Shown here: piece after piece, positions 8,651 through 17,723 of the stretch
Numbering within the stretch: position 1 is the stretch's first letter
Layout of the letters: every line of letters begins with the position of its first letter
From: an uncultured Prochlorococcus sp.
Lineage (GTDB): Bacteria; Cyanobacteriota; Cyanobacteriia; PCC-6307; Cyanobiaceae
Direction: 5' to 3'
DNA: 31,963 nucleotides
NCBI GenBank assembly: GCA_902572065.1
Contig: CACGEL010000006.1
Coordinates: 1-31,963 of the forward strand
Translations under genes and position numbers: made by a program
The notes under the pieces: generated by a model
The model's input: only the letters and a program-made list of their open reading frames with translations
Told to the model about the DNA's origin: nothing
The model's database searches: none

Positions 8651-10732
8651 ATGAAAAACGAAGTTAAAAATTATATTAATAGAGAATTAAGTTGGATCGA
8701 CTTTAATAAAAGAGTTCTTCTTACTGGAATGGAGAAAGACTATAAAGTACTAGACAAAATTAAATTTTTTTCAATTTTCAGTAATAATCTTGATGAATTT
8801 TTTATGGTTAGAGTTGCATCATTAAAAGCTCAGGTTGAAGCAGGAATTAGAAAAAAAAGTATTGATGGTCTCACACCTAAAGAACAACTCCAAAAAATTA
8901 ATAAAGAGGTAAAAAGCCTAACAAACCTTCAAGAAAACTTCATCAATAATGAATTAAATTATGAACTAGAGAATGCAGGTATTTTCATAAAACAATATAA
9001 AGAACTTAATGAAAATCAAAGAAATTGGTGTGATAACTATTTCCTAACTTCAATTTTTCCTTTATTAACACCATTAGTTGTTGATCCTGCTCACCCATTC
9101 CCTTTTATCAGTAATTTAAGTCTTAATTTAGCTGCTCTAATTAATGATGGAGAAGAATCTAAAAATCAATTTGTAAGAATAAAAATTCCAACAAAGAATA
9201 TAGGCAGATTTATACTCATTCCCAATGAAATTATTGAAAATGAGGAAGATAAAGAACACTTTTTTATAACTGTTGAAGATTTAATTGGAAACAATATCAA
9301 TTCATTATTCAATGGAATGAAATGCCTCAATTATTCTTTTTTTAGAGTAACAAGAGACGCAGATTTAGAGTTGAAAGAACTTGAAGCTGACGATTTACTT
9401 TTAGCAATTGAACAAAGCTTACAAAAAAGAAGATTAGGAGGAGATGTAGTTAGATTGGAGGTAGAGAAAAACATACCACAAAATATTTTAAAGTTACTTA
9501 TCGAAAGTATTGCAATACCTGAGGAATATATTTATTTTTGCAAAAGTTTATTAGGACTTGATGATTTAAGTTATCTCACAAAAATTAATAGAGAAGATTT
9601 AAAAGAGAATTTAGCAATTGGAGAGACGCACCAATTACTAAAATCAATAGATTCGTCCACAGATAAAAACTTTAACTCTATTTTCAGCATTCTTAGAAAG
9701 CAGAATATACTTCTTCATCACCCATACGACTTATTCAAAACATCTGTCGAAGAATTTATCAATCAAGCTGCTGACGACCCTTTAGTATTAGCTATTAAAA
9801 TTACTCTTTATCGAGTTTCAAAGGATTCTCCAATTATTAACGCTTTGATGAGAGCCGCTGAAAATGGGAAAGAAGTAATGACCCTTGTTGAACTAAAAGC
9901 AAGATTTGATGAAGATAACAACATCCAATGGGCAAAACAACTCGAGCAGGCTGGAATTCATGTTGTTTATGGAATACTGGGCTTTAAAACACATACAAAG
10001 ATTTCATTAGTAGTTAGAAAAGAAAAAGGAAGATTAAGAAATTATTTTCATATTGGAACGGGCAATTACAATTCAAACACTTCTCGTTTTTATACTGATA
10101 TAGGATTACTTTCAACAGATCCTGATATCTCCTCAGATTTAATTGAATTATTTAATTACTTATCAGGATTCTCGAAACAAAAGACTTATAAGAAATTACT
10201 AGTTTCTCCAACATCATTAAGAAAGAAATTTATCTTTTTGATAAATAGAGAAATTGAAAATGTCAAAAAAGGAAAACAAGGTGAAATTATTGCAAAAATG
10301 AATTCATTAGTAGACCCAGAAATTATTCAATTACTTTATTTAGCTTCTCAAACAGGAGTCAAAATTAATCTCATTGTTCGAGGAATTTGTTGTTTATATC
10401 CTCAAAAAAAGAATTTAAGTGAAAACATTACTGTCACGAGTATTATTGGACATTTTCTGGAACATTCGAGAATTTTTTGGTTTTACAATAACAACGATTC
10501 AGAAGTTTTTATTGGCAGTGCAGACTGGATGAGGAGAAATTTAGATAGAAGAATAGAGGCTGTTACACCTATAGAAGATTTAAAGTTGAAAACCCAACTA
10601 CATAATCTTTTGCAAACTTATATGGATGATAATTATTACTCATGGGTAATGAATAAAGATGGTAATTACAAAAAAAAGAGAGGCGATTCAAACTCAAATC
10701 GCTCACAAATTGATCTAGTAAAAAATTTATAA
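8651..10732 (+). CDS. ppk: Polyphosphate kinase 1
   Basis: Reversibly transfers the ATP gamma-phosphate to polyphosphate, for phosphate and energy storage. 693 residues, normal for PPK1. The N-terminal domain starts with the typical NRELSWIDFNKRVL (residues 10-23) and SNNLDEFFMVRVASLK. The two phospholipase-D-like catalytic domains carry His448 in FKTHTK and His467 in YFHIGTGNYN. Their spacing of 19 residues equals that of E. coli His435 (the autophosphorylated residue) and His454. FIGSADWMRRNLDRRIEA is the late conserved motif. No PhoB-like box was recognised. It follows the MFS gene by 17 bases; the next gene starts after a gap of about 200 bases. Confidence 0.97.
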   Translation: MKNEVKNYINRELSWIDFNKRVLLTGMEKDYKVLDKIKFFSIFSNNLDEFFMVRVASLKAQVEAGIRKKSIDGLTPKEQLQKINKEVKSLTNLQENFINNELNYELENAGIFIKQYKELNENQRNWCDNYFLTSIFPLLTPLVVDPAHPFPFISNLSLNLAALINDGEESKNQFVRIKIPTKNIGRFILIPNEIIENEEDKEHFFITVEDLIGNNINSLFNGMKCLNYSFFRVTRDADLELKELEADDLLLAIEQSLQKRRLGGDVVRLEVEKNIPQNILKLLIESIAIPEEYIYFCKSLLGLDDLSYLTKINREDLKENLAIGETHQLLKSIDSSTDKNFNSIFSILRKQNILLHHPYDLFKTSVEEFINQAADDPLVLAIKITLYRVSKDSPIINALMRAAENGKEVMTLVELKARFDEDNNIQWAKQLEQAGIHVVYGILGFKTHTKISLVVRKEKGRLRNYFHIGTGNYNSNTSRFYTDIGLLSTDPDISSDLIELFNYLSGFSKQKTYKKLLVSPTSLRKKFIFLINREIENVKKGKQGEIIAKMNSLVDPEIIQLLYLASQTGVKINLIVRGICCLYPQKKNLSENITVTSIIGHFLEHSRIFWFYNNNDSEVFIGSADWMRRNLDRRIEAVTPIEDLKLKTQLHNLLQTYMDDNYYSWVMNKDGNYKKKRGDSNSNRSQIDLVKNL

Positions 10733-10936
10733 ATTTATTGATTTTTATAACATTTTAAAAAATTACTTAATATTTTTAAAAATTTTATATTTGCACAAAA
10801 ACTTGTCATAGCAAGAGTTCTAAGGAAATAACGATAAAATTAATTTAATTTGTCTTTAAAGTTTCAACGCAAAAGTAGTTTTTCTCTCGATTTCAGTGCT
10901 AACTTTCTAAAAAATCCATTTTAGGAGGCCAGGGTG
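10733..10936 (+). other. Intergenic leader region before the sigma factor gene
   Basis: About 204 bases without a gene, among the longest gaps in the window. The left part is almost pure A/T; the right part is more mixed in composition. A TTGTCA at 10803-10808 resembles a -35 box but has no good partner at 16-18 bases; TAAAAT at 10835-10840 could be a -10 with a poor -35. No tRNA or known small RNA was recognised. The region ends in a strong Shine-Dalgarno sequence. A regulated promoter with a leader of up to about 100 nt is plausible but not shown. Confidence 0.4.
10923..10928 (+). promoter_or_regulatory. Full-consensus Shine-Dalgarno of the sigma factor gene
   Basis: AGGAGG, a six-base match to the anti-Shine-Dalgarno, lies 8 bases before ATG 10937 and 5 bases before GTG 10934. 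Most genes in this window have no recognisable site, so it stands out. The spacing favours the ATG as the start. Confidence 0.75.
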
Positions 10937-11956
10937 ATGGGGATCCCTCTGGAATCTGGAAATAGTTCTTCAAAAAATAATGTTGAAGAACCTAGATTAC
11001 CAAACACTGCGGGCAAAACTCGCAAAACAAAATCCAGCTTAAGTGCTAAACAAAGCCAAAAGAAATCTGTAAGACTTGCTTCAGATTCTATAGGTCATTA
11101 CTTAAGCAGTATAGGAAGAGTCCCTCTTCTTACTGCTTCTGAGGAGATCGAACTAGCACATCATGTTCAAAACATGAAAAAATTGCTAGAAGCTCCAGAA
11201 ATTGAAAAGTCATCACGTAACCGCCATCTAATTAAAATTGGCAAAAGAGCTAGAGATAGAATGATGGCTGCTAATTTAAGACTCGTAGTATCAGTTGCCA
11301 AGAAGTATCAAAATCAAGGTCTTGAGTTATTAGACTTGGTACAAGAAGGAGCAATAGGCCTAGAAAGAGCTGTTGATAAATTTGATCCTGCAATGGGATA
11401 TAAATTCTCTACTTATGCTTATTGGTGGATTAGGCAAGGTATGACTAGAGCTATTGACAATAGTGCAAGGACAATTCGATTGCCAATTCATATAAGTGAA
11501 AAATTATCCAAAATGAGAAGAATTTCAAGAGAATTATCACATAAATTTGGGAGGCAGCCAACCAGATTAGAGATGGCAACCGCAATGGGTATTGAGCAGA
11601 AAGATTTAGAGGACTTAATCTCGCAAAGTGCACCATGCGCCTCTCTTGATGCACATGCAAGAGGTGAAGAAGATCGAAGTACTCTTGGTGAACTTATTCC
11701 CGATCCAAATGGAGAAGAACCTATGGAGGGTATGGATAGAACTATCCAAAAAGAACATTTAGGAACTTGGCTTGCGCAATTAAATGAAAGAGAACAAAAA
11801 ATTATGAAACTTAGATTCGGCTTAGATGGAGAAGAACCACTTACTCTAGCCGAAATAGGTAGACAAATAAATGTTTCAAGAGAAAGAGTCAGGCAACTAG
11901 AAGCAAAGGCAATATTAAAACTGAGAGTAATGACTACTCATCAAAAAGCAGCATAA
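10937..11956 (+). CDS. RNA polymerase sigma factor, sigma-70 family (group 2 type)
   Basis: Transcription initiation factor of 339 residues. After a basic, Ser/Lys-rich N terminus come region 1.2 ([25 protein letters not shown]), regions 2.1-2.4 ([50 protein letters not shown]), region 3 ([18 protein letters not shown]) and region 4.2 with the helix-turn-helix [20 protein letters not shown]. It has no long region 1.1 and is shorter than a housekeeping RpoD, so it looks like one of the alternative group 2 sigma factors of cyanobacteria. From its position I believe it corresponds to the Prochlorococcus factor called RpoD8, but that is memory, not proof. The coding sequence could start at GTG 10934; ATG 10937 fits the Shine-Dalgarno better. 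Confidence 0.93.
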   Translation: MGIPLESGNSSSKNNVEEPRLPNTAGKTRKTKSSLSAKQSQKKSVRLASDSIGHYLSSIGRVPLLTASEEIELAHHVQNMKKLLEAPEIEKSSRNRHLIKIGKRARDRMMAANLRLVVSVAKKYQNQGLELLDLVQEGAIGLERAVDKFDPAMGYKFSTYAYWWIRQGMTRAIDNSARTIRLPIHISEKLSKMRRISRELSHKFGRQPTRLEMATAMGIEQKDLEDLISQSAPCASLDAHARGEEDRSTLGELIPDPNGEEPMEGMDRTIQKEHLGTWLAQLNEREQKIMKLRFGLDGEEPLTLAEIGRQINVSRERVRQLEAKAILKLRVMTTHQKAA

Positions 11957-11961
11957 CAAAA

Positions 11962-12606
11962 TTGCTAAAATTTACTTTTATATTAGTTTATATATTTCTT
12001 ATTTTTTTAATATCAATAATCTATAAAAGTTTTAATCCAAAAAATAAAGAAGCACTAAGAAAAATTATACATATTGGAATAGGACCTTTAATTCCTTTCG
12101 CAAAATTTTTAAATATTGATCAAACCTCTGCACTTTATTTTACCGGACTTATTTCATTATTAACTTTCATAAATTACCAATCAAAATTATTCCCAACTAT
12201 TGAAGATGTAGACAGAAAAAGTTACGGGACATTATTTTATTGTCTAAGTTTATTTATTTTAATTTTTCTTTATTGGAACAAAGACCCTACTGCTCTTGTA
12301 GCTGGTTTTTTTATAATGACTTTTGGAGATGGCTTTGCAGGATTAATAGGAAAAAACTTTCAATCGAAAAGTTGGACTTTTTTGAACCAAAGAAAATCTG
12401 TATTAGGAACATTAACTATGTTCTTTACAAGCTTGATAGTAGTTTTGAGTTTAGGTTATTTCCAAAAATATACATTTAACCTAAATTTCTTTACTATTGC
12501 TTTTATTTCTACCGTTCTTGAGCAGTTTAGTATCTTAGGGGTAGATAACCTGATAGTTCCAATCTCTGCAGCATTTTGCTTTAATTTTTTTATTACAAGT
12601 TTATAA
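11962..12606 (+). CDS. Phytol kinase-like / diacylglycerol kinase-CTP family membrane protein
   Basis: Polytopic membrane protein of 214 residues with about six or seven hydrophobic helices. Two motifs point to the phytol/dolichol kinase and CDP-diglyceride synthetase-like superfamily: EALRKIIHIGIGP near residues 27-39 and the acidic MTFGDGFAGLIGK around 115-127, followed by KSVLGTLTM. In cyanobacteria the related protein salvages phytol from chlorophyll breakdown for tocopherol, or phosphorylates another isoprenoid alcohol; substrate is not certain here. The start is TTG at 11962, only 5 bases after the sigma factor stop, and the first in-frame ATG lies far inside the protein, so a non-ATG start is required. 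Translation probably depends on the upstream gene. Its 3' end almost touches the convergent DAHP synthase gene. Confidence 0.8.
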   Translation: MLKFTFILVYIFLIFLISIIYKSFNPKNKEALRKIIHIGIGPLIPFAKFLNIDQTSALYFTGLISLLTFINYQSKLFPTIEDVDRKSYGTLFYCLSLFILIFLYWNKDPTALVAGFFIMTFGDGFAGLIGKNFQSKSWTFLNQRKSVLGTLTMFFTSLIVVLSLGYFQKYTFNLNFFTIAFISTVLEQFSILGVDNLIVPISAAFCFNFFITSL

Positions 12607-12607
12607 A

Positions 12608-13675
12608 TTACAAAATTGAATCATACAAAATACCAAGCAAGGTTTTTGTGGTCTGTATATTAATACAAGCGTCAGTAATGCTTCTACCGTACTCAAGATC
12701 CTCTCTTTTTGTGAGTTTTTGATTACCTTCCTTAAGATGACTTTCAAGCATAACTCCTAAAATATTTTTTTCACCATCCCTAATTTGATTTGCCACATTT
12801 TTTAGTACATCAGATTGCTTCCTATAATCTTTATTAGAATTTCCATGACTACAATCAATCATAACTTTATGAGGGAGACTACTTTCTTTTAATTGAGACG
12901 AAATACTTTTTACATGTTGATTTTCGAAATTTACTCCTTTGGAACCTCCCCTTAAAACTATATGACCATCAGGATTACCAGTAGTATTAACAATAGACGC
13001 ATAACCTTGATCATTAACCCCTAAAAAATGATGAGATTTTGAAGCTGATTGCATCGCATTAATTGCTGTACCGAAAGACCCATCCGTTCCATTTTTAAAA
13101 CCTATTGGCATAGATAATCCTGATGCCATTTCTCTATGAGTTTGACTTTCAGTAGTCCTTGCTCCTATCGCTGTCCAACTGATCAAATCAGCAATATATT
13201 GCGGAACAATTGGATCTAACAACTCTGTAGCTGAAGGTATACCAAGAGTTGCTAGATAAGATAGTAAATTTCTAGCTCTTCGTAAACCTGTATTAATATC
13301 ATATGAATCATCTAAATGGGGATCATTTATTAATCCTTTCCACCCGATTGTAGTTCTTGGTTTTTCAAAATATACTCGCATTACAATTTCTAATTTATCC
13401 TTATAAATTTTTCTAAATTCATCTATATATCCTGCATATTCTTTAGCAGCCTCAATATCATGTATTGAGCATGGTCCTACTATGACTAAAAGCCTTGGAT
13501 CATTATTATGTAAAATATTTTGTATTGATCTTCTAGCATTAGATACAGTATCAGCAGAGGTATAATCTAAAGGGATATCATTATGAAGTTTGCTTGGAGG
13601 TATTAATGGACGTGTTTCGACAACATGTAAATCAGATGTTTTTTCTAAAGATTGATTATTGGATGAAGTCGGCAT
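12608..13675 (-). CDS. 3-deoxy-7-phosphoheptulonate synthase, class I (AroF/G/H type)
   Basis: First enzyme of the shikimate pathway; condenses phosphoenolpyruvate and erythrose 4-phosphate to DAHP. 355 residues, as in the E. coli AroF/G/H group. Visible motifs are VIVGPCSIHDIEAAKEYA, the phosphate-binding MRVYFEKPRTTIGWKG, the INTGLRRARNLL segment, AIGARTTESQTHREMASGL, GFKNGTDGS and the metal-site MIDCSHGNSNKDY. The isoenzyme, and so which aromatic amino acid inhibits it, cannot be assigned from sequence here. It is divergent from acnB over 97 bases and convergent with the phytol kinase-like gene with one base between stops. aroE, another shikimate gene, lies about 8 kb away. Confidence 0.95.
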   Translation of the reverse strand: MPTSSNNQSLEKTSDLHVVETRPLIPPSKLHNDIPLDYTSADTVSNARRSIQNILHNNDPRLLVIVGPCSIHDIEAAKEYAGYIDEFRKIYKDKLEIVMRVYFEKPRTTIGWKGLINDPHLDDSYDINTGLRRARNLLSYLATLGIPSATELLDPIVPQYIADLISWTAIGARTTESQTHREMASGLSMPIGFKNGTDGSFGTAINAMQSASKSHHFLGVNDQGYASIVNTTGNPDGHIVLRGGSKGVNFENQHVKSISSQLKESSLPHKVMIDCSHGNSNKDYRKQSDVLKNVANQIRDGEKNILGVMLESHLKEGNQKLTKREDLEYGRSITDACINIQTTKTLLGILYDSIL

Positions 13676-13772
13676 TGAATAATTAAGAAGTTTAAATATT
13701 TAAAAAAGCATTTATGAATACTCTTCTTATTAATATTAAAAATAACAATAGATTAGGCATTAAACCTTACAA
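13676..13772. promoter_or_regulatory. Divergent intergenic region between DAHP synthase and acnB genes
   Basis: A 97-base AT-rich spacer between two divergent starts, so it must contain or closely precede promoters for both, unless one is served from within a coding region. Several TATTAA/TTAAAT-like hexamers are present on both strands, none with a clear -35. No operator palindrome was recognised. Confidence 0.35.
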
Positions 13773-16346
13773 ATGAAGAAATTGGAAACATTGCTCAAAG
13801 ATTATGAAGATCACGTAGTTGAGAGAGCCTCTAAGGGCATACCTCCATTACCACTAAATGCAGAACAAACAAATTGTATTACGCAACTATTAGAGAAAGA
13901 CACAAATGACGAAAGTAAATATTTCCTAGATTTGCTTATAAATAGAGTACCACCAGGTGTTGATGAAGCAGCATATGTTAAAGCAAGCTGGCTTACAGCA
14001 ATTGCTCAAGGCGAAAAACGTTGCAGATACATTAACCCTGAAAAAGCAATTGAAATACTGGGCACAATGATAGGTGGATATAATGTTAATTCTCTGGTTG
14101 AAATACTTAAAGGGAAAAATAATTCATTAGCTAAAAAAGCAGCAGAGGTTTTAAAAAATATCATTCTTGTTTACGATTCAGCGAATGATATTTATGAATT
14201 ATCTCAAAATAATATTTATGCAAAAGAGGTAGTGAATAGTTGGGCAAATGCAGAATGGTTCAAAAGTAAAAAAGCTCTTCAGAAAGAAATTACATGTCTA
14301 GTATTTAAAATTGATGGCGAGACAAATACAGATGACTTATCTCCTGCAGTTCACGCGACAACACGTCCAGATATACCAATGCACGCATTGGCTATGCTCG
14401 AATTTAAAAAACAAGATGGATTAGAAATTCTTGATAATCTTAAAAAGCAAGAGATACAAATTGCTTATGTTGGAGATGTCGTAGGAACAGGAAGTTCAAG
14501 AAAATCAGCTATAAATTCACTGATTTGGCATATTGGCGAAGATATACCTTTTGTCCCAAATAAAAGAACCGGAGGCATAATAATTGGCGGTAAAATAGCT
14601 CCTATTTTCTTTAATACCGCACAAGATTCAGGAGCACTTCCGATAGAGGCTGATGTATCTCATATGAAAACAGGAGATTTAATAAAAATATTTCCTTATG
14701 AAGGCGTTATTAAAAAAATTGAAAAAAATACCAATTCTGAAGAAGTAATCAGTCAATTCGACTTATGTCCATCAACTATTACTGATGAAATTCAAGCCGG
14801 AGGAAGAATTAATCTCATGATTGGAAGATCACTCACAGACAAAACTAGAAACAAATTAGATTATCAACCTAGTGAAATATTTATCCGGCCAGAAAATCCA
14901 AAAGAAATTAATTCTGGCTTTACTCAAGCACAAAAAATAGTAGGTAAAGCATGCGGTTTAGAGGGGGTTCGACCTGGAATGACCTGTGAACCAATTATGA
15001 CGACAGTTGGAAGTCAAGATACTACTGGGCCAATGACTAGGGATGAACTTAAAGAATTAGCTTGTTTAGGATTCACTGCAGATTTAGTTATGCAAAGTTT
15101 TTGTCACACAGCTGCATATCCTAAACCAGTAGATTTACTTACACACAAAGAATTACCTGAATTTATATCTCAAAGAGGTGGGGTGGCTCTAAAGCCTGGC
15201 GACGGAATAATTCACAGCTGGCTTAACAGAATGCTCCTTCCTGATACGGTTGGTACAGGTGGAGATAGTCATACTAGATTCCCGCTTGGAATTTCATTTC
15301 CTGGAGGCTCAGGCATTGTTGCTTTTGCCGCTGCAATAGGATCAATGCCATTAAATATGCCAGAATCAGTACTCGTAAAATTTAAGGGCGATTTATTACC
15401 GGGCATAACATTACGAGATTTAGTGAATGCAATCCCACTCTTCGCGATTAAAAAAGGACTTTTGACTGTTGAGAAAGCAAATAAAAAAAATATATTTAAC
15501 GGAAAAATTATGGAAATTGAAGGATTGCCTGACTTAAAACTTGAACAAGCTTTTGAACTAACTGATGCGACTGCTGAACGATCATGTGCTGGAAGCACAA
15601 TACTTTTATCAAAGAAAACTGTTCAAGAATACCTAAGAAGCAATATTTGCCTTCTGGAAAAAATGATTGAGAGCAATTATGAAGATTCAAAGTCCATAAC
15701 AAGAAGAATTAATGATATGAAAAATTGGTTAAAGAAACCTGAATTAATTCAGCCAGATATGAATGCCAGTTACAAAGAAATAATTGAAATTGACTTATCA
15801 CAAGTTAAACAACCTATAGTTGCCTGCCCCAATGATCCAGATAATGTGAAGGAAATTGCTGAAGTTGCAAATACGAATATTGATGAAGTTTTTATAGGTT
15901 CTTGTATGACAAATATTGGTCACTATAGGGCTGCCGCAAAAGTTCTTGAAGGTGTAAAAAATTTAAAAGCAAAACTATGGATTTGTCCACCTACGAAAAT
16001 GGACGAAGAAACTCTAAAAAATGAAGGTTACTATGAAATTTTTGAAAATTGTGGTGCAAGATTAGAATTGCCTGGATGTTCTTTATGCATGGGAAATCAA
16101 GCTAGAGTAGAAGAAGGATCTATAGTATTTTCTACTAGTACAAGAAATTTTGACAATAGGCTTGGCAAAAATGCTCAAGTATTTTTAGGGAGTGCTGAAT
16201 TAGCAGCAGTTTGTGCACTTCTTGGAAAAATCCCTGAAATAGAAGAATATCAGGATATTACTAAAAATAAAATAAATCCATATTCAGATGAACTTTATCG
16301 CTATCTTCAATTTGATGAAATACGCGATTTCAGCTTGTCAAAGTAA
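13773..16346 (+). CDS. acnB: Bifunctional aconitate hydratase 2 / 2-methylisocitrate dehydratase
   Basis: Iron-sulfur enzyme that isomerises citrate and isocitrate; in a cyanobacterium it feeds 2-oxoglutarate synthesis for nitrogen assimilation. 857 residues, the usual AcnB length. Order is the AcnB one: N-terminal HEAT-like domain (about 1-160), swivel domain (about 170-370), then the three core domains. The cluster ligands are visible as Cys711 in GSCMTNIGH and Cys769 and Cys772 in LPGCSLCMGNQ, essentially identical in number to E. coli Cys710, Cys769 and Cys772. GTGGDSHTRFPLGISFPGGSG (around 493) and FNTAQDSGALPIE are further signatures. It is followed after 9 bases by a ClC transporter on the same strand; no functional tie is evident. 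Confidence 0.97.
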   Translation: MKKLETLLKDYEDHVVERASKGIPPLPLNAEQTNCITQLLEKDTNDESKYFLDLLINRVPPGVDEAAYVKASWLTAIAQGEKRCRYINPEKAIEILGTMIGGYNVNSLVEILKGKNNSLAKKAAEVLKNIILVYDSANDIYELSQNNIYAKEVVNSWANAEWFKSKKALQKEITCLVFKIDGETNTDDLSPAVHATTRPDIPMHALAMLEFKKQDGLEILDNLKKQEIQIAYVGDVVGTGSSRKSAINSLIWHIGEDIPFVPNKRTGGIIIGGKIAPIFFNTAQDSGALPIEADVSHMKTGDLIKIFPYEGVIKKIEKNTNSEEVISQFDLCPSTITDEIQAGGRINLMIGRSLTDKTRNKLDYQPSEIFIRPENPKEINSGFTQAQKIVGKACGLEGVRPGMTCEPIMTTVGSQDTTGPMTRDELKELACLGFTADLVMQSFCHTAAYPKPVDLLTHKELPEFISQRGGVALKPGDGIIHSWLNRMLLPDTVGTGGDSHTRFPLGISFPGGSGIVAFAAAIGSMPLNMPESVLVKFKGDLLPGITLRDLVNAIPLFAIKKGLLTVEKANKKNIFNGKIMEIEGLPDLKLEQAFELTDATAERSCAGSTILLSKKTVQEYLRSNICLLEKMIESNYEDSKSITRRINDMKNWLKKPELIQPDMNASYKEIIEIDLSQVKQPIVACPNDPDNVKEIAEVANTNIDEVFIGSCMTNIGHYRAAAKVLEGVKNLKAKLWICPPTKMDEETLKNEGYYEIFENCGARLELPGCSLCMGNQARVEEGSIVFSTSTRNFDNRLGKNAQVFLGSAELAAVCALLGKIPEIEEYQDITKNKINPYSDELYRYLQFDEIRDFSLSK

Positions 16347-16355
16347 TCATGGACT

Positions 16356-17714
16356 ATGCAAAACCTTATAAAAGAAAATATTCGAAAAACAGGTAACAAC
16401 TCTTCTCGTAGCATTAAAAAATTACTCAAACAAAGATCTTTTGTAGTAGTCATATCACTTTTATTGACAGGTTTAGGAGCATCCATAACAAGCATATCTT
16501 TTAAAACTGGAATTTATTTTATTAACAATTGGAGATTGACATTATTAGACCAATTTCCTTCTATTGCAGTTCTACCAATTTTTGGTGCTATTGGAGGTGC
16601 CTTAGCAGGATTTTTAATTAAAAATTTTGCTCCAGCCGCAAAAGGTTCAGGAGTCAGTCAAATAATGGGATTCTTAAGGCATAAAAAAGTACCAATGAAT
16701 CTGAAAGTAGGATTAGTAAAGCTCATATCTGGCATTATTGCCATTGGTAGTGGCTTCCCATTGGGTCCAGAAGGACCTTCTGTTCAAATGGGCGGGTCTG
16801 TTGCTTGGCAAATGGCAAAATGGCTGAAGGCTCCATTAGCTTTTAGAAGGGTAATTGTCGCTGCAGGTGGCGGAGCTGGAATAGCTGCCGTTTTTAGCGC
16901 CCCACTTGGAGGATTTGTTTATGCAATAGAAGAATTATTAAATTCTGCCCGACCAGTAGTTTTATTATTAGTTGTGATTACAACCTTCATAGCGGATTCT
17001 TCTGCTGATATTATTCAAGCCTTAGGTTTAGATCCTAAAGCAGGAGGATTTGATTTTAACCTAGGATTTTTAATTCAAAAAGAATATGACCCATCCGTAT
17101 TTTTCTTACCAATTGATTTCATTTATTTGGTTTTACTTGGGGTAATTATAGGAATTTTTGCAGAGCTATATAGCAGATATGTTCTTCTAATGCAGAATCT
17201 TGGAAAACGGTGGTATAAAAATAAATTTGTTTTAAAAATGAGTATCTGTGGTCTTATATTAGGAACTATCTATTCTTTCTTACCAAGCACTTTTCATAAT
17301 TTAGATGAATTGCAAAAAATAATAGCTGAACAAAATACCAGTATTGGGATTGCCTTCTTAGCTGTATTAATACTATTTATTACAACAGGTTTAGCTGCAT
17401 CATCAGGTGCGCCCGGAGGACTGTTTTATCCTATGCTCACTTTGGGTGGAGCTATTGGACTAATAATGGGAAGCTGGGTGGAAATAGCAACAGGTCATGC
17501 ACCAAGTACATATATATTTGCTGGAATGGGTGCTTTCGTAGCAGGCTGCTCAAGAACGCCAATCACGGCAATGTTTTTAGCTTTTGCATTAACAAAGAAT
17601 TTATTAATTATGAAGCCCGTTCTTATTAGCTGTATTGCAAGTTTCTTGATAGCAAGAGCATTTAATGAAGAATCAATTTATGAAAGACAAATTCAGATTG
17701 AATTAGAGGATTAA
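16356..17714 (+). CDS. ClC family chloride channel / H+-Cl- exchange transporter
   Basis: Membrane protein of 452 residues with the long, tilted helices typical of ClC. The three ion-binding signatures are present: GSGVSQI (97-103, in place of GSGIP), GPEGPSVQ (137-144), whose Glu139 is the gating glutamate, and GGLFYPMLTLGG (GxFxP). The EE pair at 192-193 in YAIEELL matches the internal proton glutamate of E. coli ClC, so an H+/anion exchanger is more likely than a passive channel (inference from conserved residues). The first serine-containing motif ends in SQ rather than IP, so the anion preference is open. There is no C-terminal CBS pair. It starts 9 bases after acnB and is convergent with purU. 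Confidence 0.93.
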   Translation: MQNLIKENIRKTGNNSSRSIKKLLKQRSFVVVISLLLTGLGASITSISFKTGIYFINNWRLTLLDQFPSIAVLPIFGAIGGALAGFLIKNFAPAAKGSGVSQIMGFLRHKKVPMNLKVGLVKLISGIIAIGSGFPLGPEGPSVQMGGSVAWQMAKWLKAPLAFRRVIVAAGGGAGIAAVFSAPLGGFVYAIEELLNSARPVVLLLVVITTFIADSSADIIQALGLDPKAGGFDFNLGFLIQKEYDPSVFFLPIDFIYLVLLGVIIGIFAELYSRYVLLMQNLGKRWYKNKFVLKMSICGLILGTIYSFLPSTFHNLDELQKIIAEQNTSIGIAFLAVLILFITTGLAASSGAPGGLFYPMLTLGGAIGLIMGSWVEIATGHAPSTYIFAGMGAFVAGCSRTPITAMFLAFALTKNLLIMKPVLISCIASFLIARAFNEESIYERQIQIELED

Positions 17715-17723
17715 GAATTTTTA

